DNA of 64,000 bases from Candidatus Pantoea bituminis (GTDB taxonomy: Bacteria > Pseudomonadota > Gammaproteobacteria > Enterobacterales > Enterobacteriaceae): the NCBI RefSeq assembly GCF_018842675.1, contig NZ_JAGTWO010000004.1:2294001-2358000 (forward strand), written 5' to 3'. Shown here piece after piece: positions 30,389 to 40,579 of this stretch. The notes under the pieces were generated by a model. That model searched no databases and was not told the DNA's origin. It was given only the letters and a program-made list of their open reading frames with translations. The first letter of the stretch is position 1. Each line of letters begins with the position of its first letter. A program made the position numbers and the translations under genes.

Positions 30389-31171
30389 TTACAGCTGGGT
30401 TAATTTCGCCAGCATCTGATCGGAGGTACTGATCGCTTTGCTGTTGATCTCATACGCACGTTGCGTCTGGATCATGGAAACCAGCTCTTCCGCCACGTTA
30501 ACGTTGGAGGTTTCGGTATAACCCTGATACAGCAGACCGGCACCGTTCTGGCCAGGCGTGCTGTCAGTTGGCGCGCCAGAAGCCTGCGTTTCCTGATAAA
30601 GGTTTTCACCTACGCTGTCGAGGCCGGCATCGTTCATAAAGGTGCTCAGCGTTAACTGTCCAACTTGCGCAGCCTGGGTTTGTCCCTGCTGCGTCACACT
30701 CACAACCCCGTCACGCGCAACGGTAATGCTGGTGGCGTTTGCCGGAATGGTGATGCCAGGCTGTACTGGAAAACCGGAGTTAGTCACCAGCTGACCGTTT
30801 TGATCAACCTGGAACGCACCATCGCGGGTATACGCAGAGGTGCCGTCTGGCATCTGAATCTGAAAGTAACCTTGACCATTAATCGCAATATCTTTCGAGT
30901 TGCTGGTCTGCGACAGGTTGCCCTGCGTATGTAAACGTTCGGTAGTCACCGGACGTACACCCGTACCAATCTGTAAACCGGACGGCAGCGTAGTCTGCTC
31001 AGACGACTGCGTACCCGGTTGACGCATGGTTTGATACATCAGATCTTCAAACACGGCACGCGAACGCTTAAAGCCATTGGTGCTGACGTTTGCCAGGTTG
31101 TTGGCAATTACGTCCATGTTCATTTGCTGTGCATCAAGACCCGTTTTGGCGATCCATAAAGAACGAATCAT
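30389..31171 (-). CDS. flgG: Flagellar distal rod protein FlgG
   Basis: Axial protein of the distal rod; 260 residues as in E. coli. N-terminal [39 protein letters not shown] and C-terminal [29 protein letters not shown] are diagnostic of FlgG. 17 bp after flgF. Confidence 0.98.
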   Translation of the reverse strand: MIRSLWIAKTGLDAQQMNMDVIANNLANVSTNGFKRSRAVFEDLMYQTMRQPGTQSSEQTTLPSGLQIGTGVRPVTTERLHTQGNLSQTSNSKDIAINGQGYFQIQMPDGTSAYTRDGAFQVDQNGQLVTNSGFPVQPGITIPANATSITVARDGVVSVTQQGQTQAAQVGQLTLSTFMNDAGLDSVGENLYQETQASGAPTDSTPGQNGAGLLYQGYTETSNVNVAEELVSMIQTQRAYEINSKAISTSDQMLAKLTQL

Positions 31172-31188
31172 CTTTTTATCCTCGCGCC

Positions 31189-31947
31189 TTAGCTGCTCAT
31201 GTTCAGCAGCTGATTAGCTTTCTGTTCGTTTTCATCGACGTTTGTGATCACTTTCATCTGCATCTCAAAACGTCGGGCGTTGGCAATCATATCGACCATG
31301 GTTTCCACCGGCTTGACGTTGCTGCCTTCTAACACGCCAGGCATAACTTGCATGGTGGCATCAGCCTGTAACGCGGCTCCGCGTGTTGCCTGCGTTGCTT
31401 GCGTCGGGCGAAACATGCCGTCATCGCTGCGCTGCATCTCTTTTCCAGTGGCTTTCACCAGCTTCAATCGACCCAGCTGTACCGTGGCGTTCGGCGCATC
31501 ACCGGCGTTCAGTGATGTAATCGAACCATCGGCCGCAATGGTGATCTGCGCGCCTTGCGGGATCACAATTGGACCGCCATCGCCCATCACGGGATTGCCC
31601 TGAATGGTTAACGTGCCGTCCGGGCTGGTCTGCATGTTGCCGTTGCGGGTATAAGCTTCGCTGCCGTCAGCGGTACGCACCGCCAACCAGCCATCTTGCT
31701 GAACCGCCACGTCCAAAGGGCGCTCGGTGTAATCCATCGCCCCCGGTGACATGTCTGCACCCGGCGTCGACGCTGTCACCAGCGTGCGCGTCGGTAACGA
31801 CCAGCCATTAACAGGCACCGCACGCAGCGCGTTGAGCTGCGCACGAAAACCCGGCGTTGAAGCGTTGGCGAGGTTGCTGGCGGTAACGGCCTGCTGATCC
31901 AGCGTCTGACTGGCGGCACCCATCGCGGTATATATCGCGTGATCCAT
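31189..31947 (-). CDS. flgF: Flagellar proximal rod protein FlgF
   Basis: Proximal rod axial protein; 252 residues (E. coli 251). Contains the rod/hook N-terminal helix ([35 protein letters not shown]) and C-terminal [31 protein letters not shown]. Between flgE and flgG as usual. Confidence 0.97.
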   Translation of the reverse strand: MDHAIYTAMGAASQTLDQQAVTASNLANASTPGFRAQLNALRAVPVNGWSLPTRTLVTASTPGADMSPGAMDYTERPLDVAVQQDGWLAVRTADGSEAYTRNGNMQTSPDGTLTIQGNPVMGDGGPIVIPQGAQITIAADGSITSLNAGDAPNATVQLGRLKLVKATGKEMQRSDDGMFRPTQATQATRGAALQADATMQVMPGVLEGSNVKPVETMVDMIANARRFEMQMKVITNVDENEQKANQLLNMSS

Positions 31948-31967
31948 AGAACAATCCCGTTAGCGAA

Positions 31968-33224
31968 TTAACGTAAGTTAACCAGCGTGTTAAGAATCTG
32001 GTCCTGAGTTTTGATGGTCTGGGCGTTCGCTTGATAGTTGCGCTGCGCCACGATCATATTCACCAGTTCCTGGCTCATGTCGACGTTTGAGGCTTCCAGT
32101 GCGCCTGCTGTCAGGGAGCCGAAAGTACCGGTGTTAGCCAAACCCACGGCGGCCTGCCCTGAAGAGCTGGTCGCAGACCAGACGTTATCGCCTTCAGACT
32201 GCAACCCTTCTGGGTTGGAGAAGCTGGCTAATACGATCTGACCCAGCAGCTGGGTTTTCTGGTTGGAATAGCTACCGGTGATGGTGCCGTCGTCATTAAT
32301 GGCGTAGCTGGTCAGATCGCCAGGTGCATAACCATCCTGAACAGGGTTCCCAAAGGTGGTGGTACCGGTGTTCTGCTGCGCACTGCCCAACATGCTGAGG
32401 GAAATAACCTGGTTCGCTGCTGCACCATTCGCTGCCACAGTGGCAGGCGCGGTTGCGATGTTGATGGTTAAAGGAACCGTGCCATCCGTTGTTGTCGTGC
32501 CGCCGCTGGTGATGCTGGTCAGTTTACCGTTGGTATCAAACGCCATGCTGAAATCGCCAGCCGCATCACCGGTGGTGGAGTCGATGGCATGCACGGTCCA
32601 GCTATTGGAAGCGGTATCTTTGACGTAGTACATATCCAGGGTGTGATCGTTACCCTGCGAGTCATACACCGTCATGGTGCTTTTAGAGTTATAAGTATCC
32701 GCGTTGCTGGCAGAGAAGGTTCCGCCGGTTGGCACGGTATCTGTCGAGTTCAGGTTTGCAACCTGTGTTGCTGTCGTGGTGGCACGCGCAGCCATCTGAG
32801 TGGTCGGCACGCTAATCGCTACCGGGTTAGCACCGGTTTGAATCGTTGGCGGTACGCCGCTAGCCGGGTAACCCGTGACGGTCAGGCCTTGGGTGTTCAC
32901 CAGATTACGGTTTTCGTCGAGGGATAACTGACCATTACGCGAGTAATAAACCGCGCCGCTGGTGTCTGTCATACGGAAGAAACCGTTACCGCTCAGTGCC
33001 ACATCCAGGCCACGGCTAGTGGTGGTGGTGCTGCCGTCGTTGAAGTTCTGGATCACCGCCGCCACTTTGGTACCGAGGCCGACGTTAGAACCGGCGAACA
33101 TATCGGCAAACGCAATGGTGCTGGACTTAAAGCCCGCAGTCGCGGAGTTGGCAATGTTGTTACCAATGACATCGAGGTTACTTGAGGCAGCGCCGAGTCC
33201 GCTTACCGCTTGGGAAAATGACAT
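31968..33224 (-). CDS. flgE: Flagellar hook protein FlgE
   Basis: Subunit of the universal-joint hook; 418 residues (E. coli 402; the extra length lies in the variable central domain). N-terminal MSFSQAVSGLGAASSNLDVIGNNIANSATAGFKSST and C-terminal MIVAQRNYQANAQTIKTQDQILNTLVNLR are the hook axial helices. The middle is rich in Thr, Ser and Ala, as expected of surface-exposed hook domains. Confidence 0.98.
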   Translation of the reverse strand: MSFSQAVSGLGAASSNLDVIGNNIANSATAGFKSSTIAFADMFAGSNVGLGTKVAAVIQNFNDGSTTTTSRGLDVALSGNGFFRMTDTSGAVYYSRNGQLSLDENRNLVNTQGLTVTGYPASGVPPTIQTGANPVAISVPTTQMAARATTTATQVANLNSTDTVPTGGTFSASNADTYNSKSTMTVYDSQGNDHTLDMYYVKDTASNSWTVHAIDSTTGDAAGDFSMAFDTNGKLTSITSGGTTTTDGTVPLTINIATAPATVAANGAAANQVISLSMLGSAQQNTGTTTFGNPVQDGYAPGDLTSYAINDDGTITGSYSNQKTQLLGQIVLASFSNPEGLQSEGDNVWSATSSSGQAAVGLANTGTFGSLTAGALEASNVDMSQELVNMIVAQRNYQANAQTIKTQDQILNTLVNLR

Positions 33225-33250
33225 GTTTGTTTCTCCTGGTTACAGGTTAA

Positions 33251-33922
33251 TCAGAGAATCTGACGTACTTCGTCAAGGGTGGCGGAGCCCATGGTGCCGA
33301 GATCCAGTTTTGTGGTGTCGTCCGTTGTACTTACCCCATTCACATAGGCATAGTTCAGCGGTTGCGCTACCAATTGGGTGCTGCCATTGCTGGCGGCAAT
33401 TGAAACCGTATATTTGCCATCTGGTGCAGTCGAACCGTCAGTCAACGTGCCGTCCCACGAGAAGGTGTGAACACCAGCACTCAATGCACCGAGATCCACC
33501 GTGCTGACGGTGTTACCGCTAGCATCTTTAATGGTGGCGCTGGTCGCCGTAGAAGCGGTGGTCAGTGACACACCAAAAGGTGTGGTGGTGCCGCTGCCGA
33601 CCAGCACTTGCGAACCATCGACCATCACGCCATGTCCAATCAGCGTAGAGGTTTGCAGCGACTGACTTGTGGTGATCTGACCCGAGATCGAACCCAAAGT
33701 AGTGTTGAGTTTTTCAATGCCGCTCAGGGTATTAATCTGTGCCAACTGGGTGGTGAGCTGGCTGTTATCCATCGGATTGGTTGGATCCTGGTTTTGTAAC
33801 TGCGTTACCAGCATGGTCAGAAACTGGTTTTGTAAATCTTGCGCACTGTTGCCGGTGCTGCTGCTGGATGAGCTCAGGACACTAGGATCCAATGACTCAT
33901 TAACGCCTACCGAGATACCCAT
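33251..33922 (-). CDS. flgD: Hook-cap assembly protein FlgD
   Basis: Scaffold that caps the growing hook and directs FlgE assembly; 223 residues. The conserved block QNQFLTMLVTQLQNQDPTNPMDNSQLTTQLAQ near the N-terminus and the C-terminal Ig-like domain (GVHTFSWDGTLTDGSTAPDGKY) are clear. Not part of the finished flagellum. Confidence 0.97.
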   Translation of the reverse strand: MGISVGVNESLDPSVLSSSSSSTGNSAQDLQNQFLTMLVTQLQNQDPTNPMDNSQLTTQLAQINTLSGIEKLNTTLGSISGQITTSQSLQTSTLIGHGVMVDGSQVLVGSGTTTPFGVSLTTASTATSATIKDASGNTVSTVDLGALSAGVHTFSWDGTLTDGSTAPDGKYTVSIAASNGSTQLVAQPLNYAYVNGVSTTDDTTKLDLGTMGSATLDEVRQIL

Positions 33923-33934
33923 TTTTATTCTCCG

Positions 33935-34339
33935 TTATTGACCGATCGTCAGGGTTTTCATCATCATCGACTTCACCGTGTTCAGCACTTCAACGTTCGC
34001 CTGATAGCTGCGTGAGGCGGACATGGTGTTGACGGTTTCTGAAACCACATCCACGTTTGGCATCTTCACGTAACCCTTCTCATCCGCCATCGGATTGCCT
34101 GGGTCATAAACCAGTTTTGCCGGTGACGGATCGTTCACCACTTGCGCCACTTTCACGCCGCCGGTGGCTGCGCCCGGTGCAGCATCGGTCTGGAAAACAA
34201 CTTGTTTTGCCACGTAAGGTTGGCCATCGGGGCCTGTCACGCTGTCGGCATTAGCCAGGTTACTGGCACTGACGTTTAATCGCTGTGATTGCGCGGTCAT
34301 CGCTGAGCCGGCAATGTCAAAAATATTCAGCAAGGCCAT
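33935..34339 (-). CDS. flgC: Flagellar proximal rod protein FlgC
   Basis: 134 residues as in E. coli. N-terminal [33 protein letters not shown] and C-terminal [33 protein letters not shown] match the FlgC rod subunit. Two bp separate it from the flgB stop. Confidence 0.97.
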   Translation of the reverse strand: MALLNIFDIAGSAMTAQSQRLNVSASNLANADSVTGPDGQPYVAKQVVFQTDAAPGAATGGVKVAQVVNDPSPAKLVYDPGNPMADEKGYVKMPNVDVVSETVNTMSASRSYQANVEVLNTVKSMMMKTLTIGQ

Positions 34340-34341
34340 AA

Positions 34342-34755
34342 TTATTGCCCTTGTAACACGCTCATCATGCCTTTGATCTGGCTACTGATAAGGGTGAGGT
34401 CGGTTTGATATTTCAGGCTGTTATCCGCGAATTGCGTACGTTCGCGATCCATATCTACGGTGTTGCCATCGGCGGCGGGCTGATCGGGGATGCGATACAG
34501 CAAATCCATCGAGGGCGCTGAGTTAGTTTGTGCTTCTATGTGACGAGATGAAGTGACTTTGAGTGACAAGCTGCTGCCTTCAGCACGCCCGTTCGCCATC
34601 ACTTTGTTCAACTCGCTAGCAAAGTCGATATCACGAGCCTGGTAACCCGGGGTATCGGCATTGGCAATGTTTGACGCCAGAATCTCCTGACGTTGAGCAC
34701 GCATGTTGAGGGCTTCGGTACCGAATTTAAGTGCCGCATCCAGTTTGTCGAGCAT
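34342..34755 (-). CDS. flgB: Flagellar proximal rod protein FlgB
   Basis: 137 residues starting [45 protein letters not shown], the diagnostic FlgB N-terminus. Start set at 34755, with CCTCC on plus (GGAGG on minus) 5-9 bp upstream. A 178-residue reading from 34878 would run back through the flgA/flgB promoter region and is rejected. First gene of the minus-strand flgBCDEFGHIJ operon. Confidence 0.96.
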   Translation of the reverse strand: MLDKLDAALKFGTEALNMRAQRQEILASNIANADTPGYQARDIDFASELNKVMANGRAEGSSLSLKVTSSRHIEAQTNSAPSMDLLYRIPDQPAADGNTVDMDRERTQFADNSLKYQTDLTLISSQIKGMMSVLQGQ

Positions 34756-34908
34756 GCTTCCTCCGCGAATGAGAATTTCGAGTTGGCAGCTTAATCTGGA
34801 GAATGCAAGGGCGATCGTCTGAATAACGCCCCAAATCGTCGCTATTTTTGCTCTTGAATATTTTTTCTCTCCGTACACTTATGACCATCATCAGTGAGGA
34901 GCAGCACC
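34756..34908. promoter_or_regulatory. Divergent flgB / flgA promoter region
   Basis: 153 bp between divergent flgB (minus) and flgA (plus), both class II flagellar genes activated by FlhDC in relatives. CGCTATTTTTGC near 34838-34849 resembles one half of the FlhDC box (CGYTATTTNN). The partner half is not convincing by eye. Confidence 0.5.
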
Positions 34909-35568
34909 ATGCGCGGATATCTCATCCTGTTGACCAGCCTGCTGGTCACGATCGCCCTGCCAGCCAAAGCAGCCGATCTCAGTGCACAACTGAATCAATT
35001 TTTTAAAACCCGCGATCCACAGCACGCCGTGGGCATGAATGTGGTCGTGCGCACACCACAGGCACAATGGCCCAGTTGTGACACGCCACAATTTACCCTG
35101 CCGGGAAACAGCCGTTTGTGGGGCAATATCAGCGTGGCGGCCAACTGCGATGAAAATCGCCGATATATTCAGGTTCAGGTTCAGGTCAGCGGCCAATATT
35201 TGGTGGCAAAGCGCCAATTGGCGCGCGGCAGCAGCGTGACAAAAGAAGATTTTCAACTGCAGACCGGTCGTCTCGATACATTGCCAGCGCGTACGCTGTT
35301 TGATAGCGCGTCAGTGGCCGATGCAGTTGTCCTGCGTGATATTCAACCCGGTCAGCCCGTTAGCTTGTCGATGTTGCGTCAACCGTGGCGAGTGAAGGCC
35401 GGGCAGAACGTGATGGTTATTGCCAGCGGTGACGGATTTGATGCCAGTGGCGAAGGCAAGGCGTTAAACAACGCCACCAGCGCACAATGGGTTCGCGTAC
35501 GCATGGGAAATGGCCAAATTGTTAGCGGTCGGGTCGGCGATGATGGGAATATTCTGATAACCCTATAA
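34909..35568 (+). CDS. flgA: Flagellar P-ring assembly chaperone FlgA
   Basis: Periplasmic chaperone for FlgI assembly into the P ring; 219 residues as in E. coli. Start at ATG 34909 with GAGGA 9 bp before; five extra residues from 34894 are less likely. Signal peptide MRGYLILLTSLLVTIALPAKA, then an SAF-domain C-terminal half (YLVAKRQLARGSSVTKEDF; GQNVMVIASGDGFDASGEGKALNNA). Divergent from flgB. Confidence 0.96.
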   Translation: MRGYLILLTSLLVTIALPAKAADLSAQLNQFFKTRDPQHAVGMNVVVRTPQAQWPSCDTPQFTLPGNSRLWGNISVAANCDENRRYIQVQVQVSGQYLVAKRQLARGSSVTKEDFQLQTGRLDTLPARTLFDSASVADAVVLRDIQPGQPVSLSMLRQPWRVKAGQNVMVIASGDGFDASGEGKALNNATSAQWVRVRMGNGQIVSGRVGDDGNILITL

Positions 35569-35573
35569 AGCGC

Positions 35574-35600
35574 TAAAGAAGCCTGTTGTTCTGCCGATAG
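35574..35600 (+). promoter_or_regulatory. Sigma-28 (FliA) promoter of flgMN
   Basis: TAAAGAAG-N11-GCCGATAG, a near-consensus FliA promoter 70 bp before flgM, overlapping the end region of flgA. It places flgM under the very sigma factor its product inhibits, as in E. coli and Salmonella. Confidence 0.92.
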
Positions 35601-35670
35601 AAGAATCAACTAAGCAATTACGCTATTCTGATTCAGGTGGCAGACTCCCTGACCGTACAGGAGCTTGAAT

Positions 35671-35973
35671 ATGAGCATCGATCGAACACAACCTCTGAAT
35701 CCCGTTAGTACTGTCCAGACTCGCGACACTAACGAGCAGAGCAGCAGCAAAGTGCGTCAAAACGAAACAACCCAGGCAACCACACCCGGTGCCGCGCAGG
35801 TTAAGCTGAGCAGCGCTCAGTCACAGTTGATGCAACCAAGCAGCAAGGACATCAATGTCCAGCGTGTTGAAGAATTGAAAACGGCCATTCGTAATGGCGA
35901 ACTGAAAATGGATACCGGCAAGATTGCAGATGCATTGATTGCTGACACCAAGGCGTATTTAGAGGGTAACTAA
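35671..35973 (+). CDS. flgM: Anti-sigma-28 factor FlgM
   Basis: Binds and inhibits FliA until the hook is finished, then leaves the cell through the flagellar export channel. 100 residues from ATG 35671 ([17 protein letters not shown]. coli 97) with AGGAG at 35659-35663. An in-frame TTG two codons earlier is less likely. The C-terminal sigma-binding part reads [28 protein letters not shown]. Confidence 0.96.
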   Translation: MSIDRTQPLNPVSTVQTRDTNEQSSSKVRQNETTQATTPGAAQVKLSSAQSQLMQPSSKDINVQRVEELKTAIRNGELKMDTGKIADALIADTKAYLEGN

Positions 35974-35979
35974 CTCCCC

Positions 35980-36411
35980 ATGAGTAACTTGTTGACCACA
36001 TTAGATAAGATGCAGGAAGTGCTGTCTTCACTGGCTGATTTGCTCAACGAAGAGCAGCACCAGCTGTCGGCCGGCCACATTAACAGCAACCTGTTGCAGC
36101 GTATTACCGAAGATAAAAGCGCGCTGCTCACCACGCTGAATTATCTGGACGAGATGCGCCGTACAACTGAAGCCAGCCTGAATACCCAGGCGCCTTATCG
36201 TGGTCAGAGTGACATGTCGCGTCGCTGGCAGAGTATTCAACAGCACACCCGCCGTTTACAGGACGCCAACGTCCATAACGGCTTGCTGTTACAGCATCAA
36301 ATTCGCTTTACCCAAGATGCGCTTGAGGTGTTGAAGCCGCACCAAACTCAGGCGTTCTACGGCCCAGACGGTATGGGAAAAGGTCAATCGACACTGAGTC
36401 GCAAGTTCTGA
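35980..36411 (+). CDS. flgN: Flagellar export chaperone FlgN
   Basis: Cytoplasmic chaperone for FlgK and FlgL; 143 residues (E. coli 138), largely helical and coiled-coil-like (LLTTLDKMQEVLSSLADLLNEEQHQLSAG). Starts 6 bp after flgM and ends before a strong terminator. Confidence 0.95.
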   Translation: MSNLLTTLDKMQEVLSSLADLLNEEQHQLSAGHINSNLLQRITEDKSALLTTLNYLDEMRRTTEASLNTQAPYRGQSDMSRRWQSIQQHTRRLQDANVHNGLLLQHQIRFTQDALEVLKPHQTQAFYGPDGMGKGQSTLSRKF

Positions 36412-36442
36412 TTCAGCGCGGTGCTGGCATGCTTTGGCACCT

Positions 36443-36476
36443 AAAAAAAGCCCGCGATCTCTCGCGGGCTTTTTTA
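36443..36476. terminator. Bidirectional terminator between flgN and murJ
   Basis: AGCCCGCGA-TC-TCGCGGGCT stem with an A-run on the left and TTTTTT on the right; serves flgMN on plus and murJ on minus. Confidence 0.92.
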
Positions 36477-36498
36477 TGTCTGCTTACAGGTTATTTGT

Positions 36499-38034
36499 TT
36501 AAGCCACGGTACGTCGCGCGTAATCACGTAAGCGAAAGCCCAATAAACCCAGCACCAGAAAATAGGTTCCACCGCCTACAGCACAAACGGCAGCCAGACG
36601 TAACAGACGCCACAACATTGCGCCCTGCTCCCATACTGGCATCACTTGCAGAATGCCATACAGCGCAGCCGCCATGGCAATAACTGCCAGCACCAGGCGA
36701 ATCAGGAAGCCAGACCAACCCGGTTGCGGCTGAAAAAGTTTTTCTTTCGCAGCTGCCAGTAAAGCAGCGCAGCGTTTAAACAGGCGGCCAGACCAATCGA
36801 CAGCGATAAACCCGCGTGTTTCAGCGGACCGATAAAGGCCAGGTTCATCAATTGCGTCATGATCAAAGTAATGATAGCGATCTTCACCGGCGTTTTGATG
36901 TCCTGACGCGAATAGAAGCCCGGCGCCAACACTTTCACGACAATCAATCCCATCAATCCCACTGAATAAGCAATCAGCGCACGTTGCGTCATCAAGGCAT
37001 CAAAAGCGGTGAATTTTCCATACTGGAATAACGCAATGGTGAGCGGGCCGGACAACATGCCTAATGCCACCGCGCTGGGCAGTGCCAGCAGAAAACAGAG
37101 ACGTAAACCCCAATCCATCAGGCGTGAATATTCGTCGTGATTGCCGCTAGAAAAACTTTTCGCCAACGAGGGCAGCAAAATGGTGCCCAACGCAACACCC
37201 AGAACGCCAGAGGGGAACTCCATCAGGCGATCGGCGTAATACATCCAGGATACGGAACCAGAAACCAAAAAAGAGGCGAAAATGGTGTTAATAATCAGCG
37301 AAATTTGACTCACCGAGACGCCTAAAATCGCCGGCCCCATTTGACGCATTACCCGCCAGACACCCGCATCTTTTAGGTTGACGCGCGGCAGCACCAACAT
37401 ACCGATTTTTTCAGGTGCGGCAGTTGATAACCCAACTGCAAAACACCACCGACCACCACGGCCCACGCCAGCGCCATTACTGGCGGATGAAAGTGTGGCG
37501 CGGCAAACAGCGCAAACCCAATCATGCTGACATTCAGCAAGGTGGGTGCAAACGCTGGTACAGAGAAACGGTTCCAGGTGTTAAGCACCGCGCCAGCCAG
37601 CGAGGCGAGGGAAATCAGTAAAATATAGGGAAAGGTGACGCGCAACAGCGCACTGGTGAGCGCAAATTTATCTGCAGTATCGGCAAAGCCGGGGGCAGTA
37701 ACCAGTATCACCCAAGGTGCCGCGAACATCCCTAATAGGGTGACGACGGCCAATACCAGCGTGAGCAGGCCAGAAACATAAGCCAAAAAAGTTGGGTTGC
37801 CTCGTCGCCCTGCTTGCTTTTGTATTCAGCCAGAATCGGGACAAAGGCTTGAGAGAAAGCGCCTTCGGCAAAAATACGGCGCAGCAGATTAGGCAATTTA
37901 AACGCAACGAAGAAGGCATCGGTAGCCATACCGGCACCAAATACCCGCGCCACGATGGCATCTCGGGCAAAGCCCAATACGCGGGAAAACAGGGTCATGG
38001 AACTGACCGCTGCCAGCGATTTCAACAAGTTCAT
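36499..38034 (-). pseudogene. murJ: Lipid II flippase MurJ (MviN), three frameshifts (probable sequence errors)
   Basis: MurJ moves lipid II across the inner membrane and is essential in E. coli. The whole protein is present in four consecutive frame pieces starting at ATG 38034 ([20 protein letters not shown]) and ending DYARRTVA at 36499. Breaks: A6 at 37785-37790 (a seventh restores [11 protein letters not shown]), T6 at 37404-37409 (restores [13 protein letters not shown]) and T5 at 36739-36743 (restores [10 protein letters not shown]). With three added bases it encodes about 512 residues (E. coli 511) with the [15 protein letters not shown] signature. Three independent losses, each in a homopolymer, in an essential gene point to sequencing error rather than decay. 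Confidence 0.9.
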
Positions 38035-38154
38035 AATTAGCGGCGCATCCTGAAAAGGTTCGGCAAAAGAGAGACTTAGCGCAGGCATCAGCTGATGCCC
38101 GGCGATAGTCTACTTGCCCGGTGAGAAATCACCAGCGCTGAGTGTTACAAGGGG

Positions 38155-39075
38155 TTATTCGCGAACGGACTCGCGCCACATTTTTTCCACTACCCGCTGC
38201 GCCAGCAGGGCCTGTTCGCCACTGGTTTCAGGCATCGTCTGATTTTGCACGCAGTGAATAAAATGATGCGCCGCGCCGCTGAAGCCGCGCTGAGTTAAAT
38301 GGCTTTGCCAGGCGGGCGGCGGTGTAATCAGTAAGCCGCTGGCACTCTCTTCCTGCCAATCGCGCATGTCGAGCACATCAATACATTTTCCCTCGCAGAC
38401 TGCGCTCACGCGCTCGCGTTGACTGCCCGCACGGCGATGCATACTGGTAGTAAGGCGTAACCGCCCCGCAGCGAAGTGATGTTCGGCATACAGCATTTCA
38501 CCCAAATCGTTGGTCTCTATATGCCCTTGTAAGCTGGTCGCGGCCTTTCCACTGAGCCACAGCGCGGTATCAACAACATGCAAATAGTCATCCAACAAGG
38601 TGAAGCGCAGATCGTGAGGGCCCACGCTGTCGCTGCGATGTTTCTCCATACGCAATGAAGCCGCGTTGGGCATTTCAGCTTTTAGCTGCTGATAACGGGG
38701 AGCAAATCGCCGGTTAAAACCCACCATTAGTTTGCGCTTCTGCTTCTCAGCTAAGGCCACCAGCGCTTCTGCCTGATTGAGATTTTCTGCCAACGGTTTA
38801 TCAACGCAGACATCTTTGCCGGCCAGCAATAACGCTTTGACCACATCAAAATGCGTGGCGGTGCTGCTGTGCACGAATACAGCATCGCAAGCCGCAGCCA
38901 AATCGTTTAGAGAGCTGAAACAGGCCATGCGAAAACTTTCGCAAATAGGTTTGGCTTTAGCCTGGTTAGGTGAGAACGCGCCAACCAGCGTCCAGTCGGT
39001 TGCTTGCGATAACACCGGTAACCAGGCTTTCTGTGCGATGCCGCCTAATCCCACCACACCAATGCGCAACGTCAT
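38155..39075 (-). CDS. yceM: Gfo/Idh/MocA-family oxidoreductase YceM (MviM)
   Basis: NAD(P)-dependent oxidoreductase of unknown substrate. 306 residues from ATG 39075 (MTLRIGVVGLGGIAQKAWLPVL), matching the E. coli length of 307; 17 extra residues from an upstream start would overlap yceH and are rejected. N-terminal Rossmann motif VGLGGIA, EKP-type catalytic block VCVDKPLAEN, and DDYLHVVDTALWLSG. Between murJ and yceH as in E. coli. Confidence 0.94.
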   Translation of the reverse strand: MTLRIGVVGLGGIAQKAWLPVLSQATDWTLVGAFSPNQAKAKPICESFRMACFSSLNDLAAACDAVFVHSSTATHFDVVKALLLAGKDVCVDKPLAENLNQAEALVALAEKQKRKLMVGFNRRFAPRYQQLKAEMPNAASLRMEKHRSDSVGPHDLRFTLLDDYLHVVDTALWLSGKAATSLQGHIETNDLGEMLYAEHHFAAGRLRLTTSMHRRAGSQRERVSAVCEGKCIDVLDMRDWQEESASGLLITPPPAWQSHLTQRGFSGAAHHFIHCVQNQTMPETSGEQALLAQRVVEKMWRESVRE

Positions 39076-39076
39076 T

Positions 39077-39716
39077 TCACTGCTCCTGCTGCTGTAATAG
39101 TTGGGCGATCTGCGCCTGCAGTGCATCGACTCGCTGTTCCAGCATGGCGACGCGTGTGGTTAATTCACTCTCTTCGACGGGGTCGATGTGCGTTTGCGCT
39201 TCGTCCTGTTCGCCCGCAAATAGATGCTGATAGCGGCTTTCACGTTTGCCTGGCTCGCGTGCCAGACGCACCACCATCGCGCCATCTTCGCGCTGGCTTA
39301 AGCTTTCCAGCGTCTGTTCCACCTCAGAGACATCTGCAAACTCATGCAGCCGCCCGCTGCGAGTACGTAATTCGCCCGGCGTTTGTGCGCCACGGAGAAA
39401 CAGCAGCGTTAATATCGCGACTTCAGCACTGTTCAGTTGCAGGTTGCCAAACGCGGAGTTGCAAAACCGTTGTTCATATTTCGCGACGCGCTGACCAAAT
39501 CCATTGTTTGAGGTGACCAGATGTTTTTTGACCAACTGATCCAGTTGATCCTGCACCTCGCCTTCTGACAAATTCATGACCGGTTCGCGGTTAGACTTTT
39601 GATTGCAGGCCGTGACAACACCATTAAGAGAGAGGATACTGCTCTGGCGTAGTGACCTGTTTCTCCAGCAGGCAACCGATCACACGCAAGGCTTGCGCCG
39701 ATAAAGCCATCTTCAT
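39077..39716 (-). pseudogene. yceH: DUF480 protein YceH, frameshifted by loss of one AG/CT unit (probable sequence error)
   Basis: YceH is a conserved cytoplasmic protein with two winged-helix domains, function unknown. From ATG 39716 it reads [30 protein letters not shown] and then stops at TAA. A fifth CT unit at 39627-39634 restores [11 protein letters not shown] and joins the rest ([20 protein letters not shown]...), about 213 residues in total (E. coli 215). The C-terminus is a coiled coil. The unbroken downstream piece alone is 166 residues and lacks the first domain half. Confidence 0.85.
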
Positions 39717-39732
39717 GCAAAATTCCTCATCA

Positions 39733-40323
39733 TTATCCGCGCCGATCCGGCGTCCATTCCGTGCTGGTTAACGCCGTTAGCACATGATCTTGCCAACGTC
39801 CGTCAATCAATAAATAGTTTTTGGCATAACCCTCTTTTTCAAAGCCAAGGCGAGCCAGCAGATCACCGCTGCGCTGATTGTGCGGCATGTAGTTGGCCAT
39901 GATGCGATGAATGTGCTGTTGGCGTTGCATATAGCGAATCGCTGTCTGCAGGGCTTCAAACATGAAGCCCTGCCCTTGCCATTTTTTGCCCAGTGAATAG
40001 CCGAGATAACAGGCGTGAAAAGAGCCACGCAGCACATTGCTGAAGTTCGCCACGCCGCGCACCTCGGTCTCATTAGCATCCATTAAAATGAAATAGAAGG
40101 CCGAGCCTTGCTTGTGCATGTCAGTGATAAGCCCAAGGCGAGCTTGCCAACCGGAAGGATAACAATGACTTTCATCACGAACCGGTTCCCAGGGTTTGAG
40201 GAAAACGCGATTTTCTGCGTAGTAATCCGCCAACCGCCACGCATCGCGTTCGTGTACCAGACGTACCACCAGCCGATCGGTGGTCAATCGCACCTTTGGC
40301 GCGGCAGAACGATAGCCAAACAT
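39733..40323 (-). CDS. rimJ: Ribosomal protein S5 N-acetyltransferase RimJ
   Basis: GNAT acetyltransferase that acetylates the N-terminal Ala of ribosomal protein S5. 196 residues from ATG 40323 ([24 protein letters not shown]. coli 194); 12 extra residues from 40359 have no family counterpart. Acetyl-CoA site [35 protein letters not shown] is typical. 16 bp downstream of the region where yceH begins; divergent from mdtH. Confidence 0.95.
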   Translation of the reverse strand: MFGYRSAAPKVRLTTDRLVVRLVHERDAWRLADYYAENRVFLKPWEPVRDESHCYPSGWQARLGLITDMHKQGSAFYFILMDANETEVRGVANFSNVLRGSFHACYLGYSLGKKWQGQGFMFEALQTAIRYMQRQQHIHRIMANYMPHNQRSGDLLARLGFEKEGYAKNYLLIDGRWQDHVLTALTSTEWTPDRRG

Positions 40324-40579
40324 CTTGACTCCTGAAATACATGGCTGAGAAAGAGACACCTATTTAACGTTTCACTTCACTATAACCGCCGCCTGGGCTG
40401 CGGTAAAACGTTACGAATAACTCTGCAGGAAACGTCTTGATTTAGCACCTTAAATGCGGGCTCGCTCGATAAAAAATATCATCTAAACAACGCTATTTTT
40501 CCCGCATGTTGCGGAGGAGAATAGACCATCTGGTCCGATTCTTTCCCTTTGTTATTAATCTACTTGCTCAGGAATCAGC

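Noticed and set aside
34756..34878. FlgB start at 34878 giving 178 residues
   Set aside because: It runs through the flgA/flgB promoter region; the ATG at 34755 has a GGAGG site and the family N-terminus.
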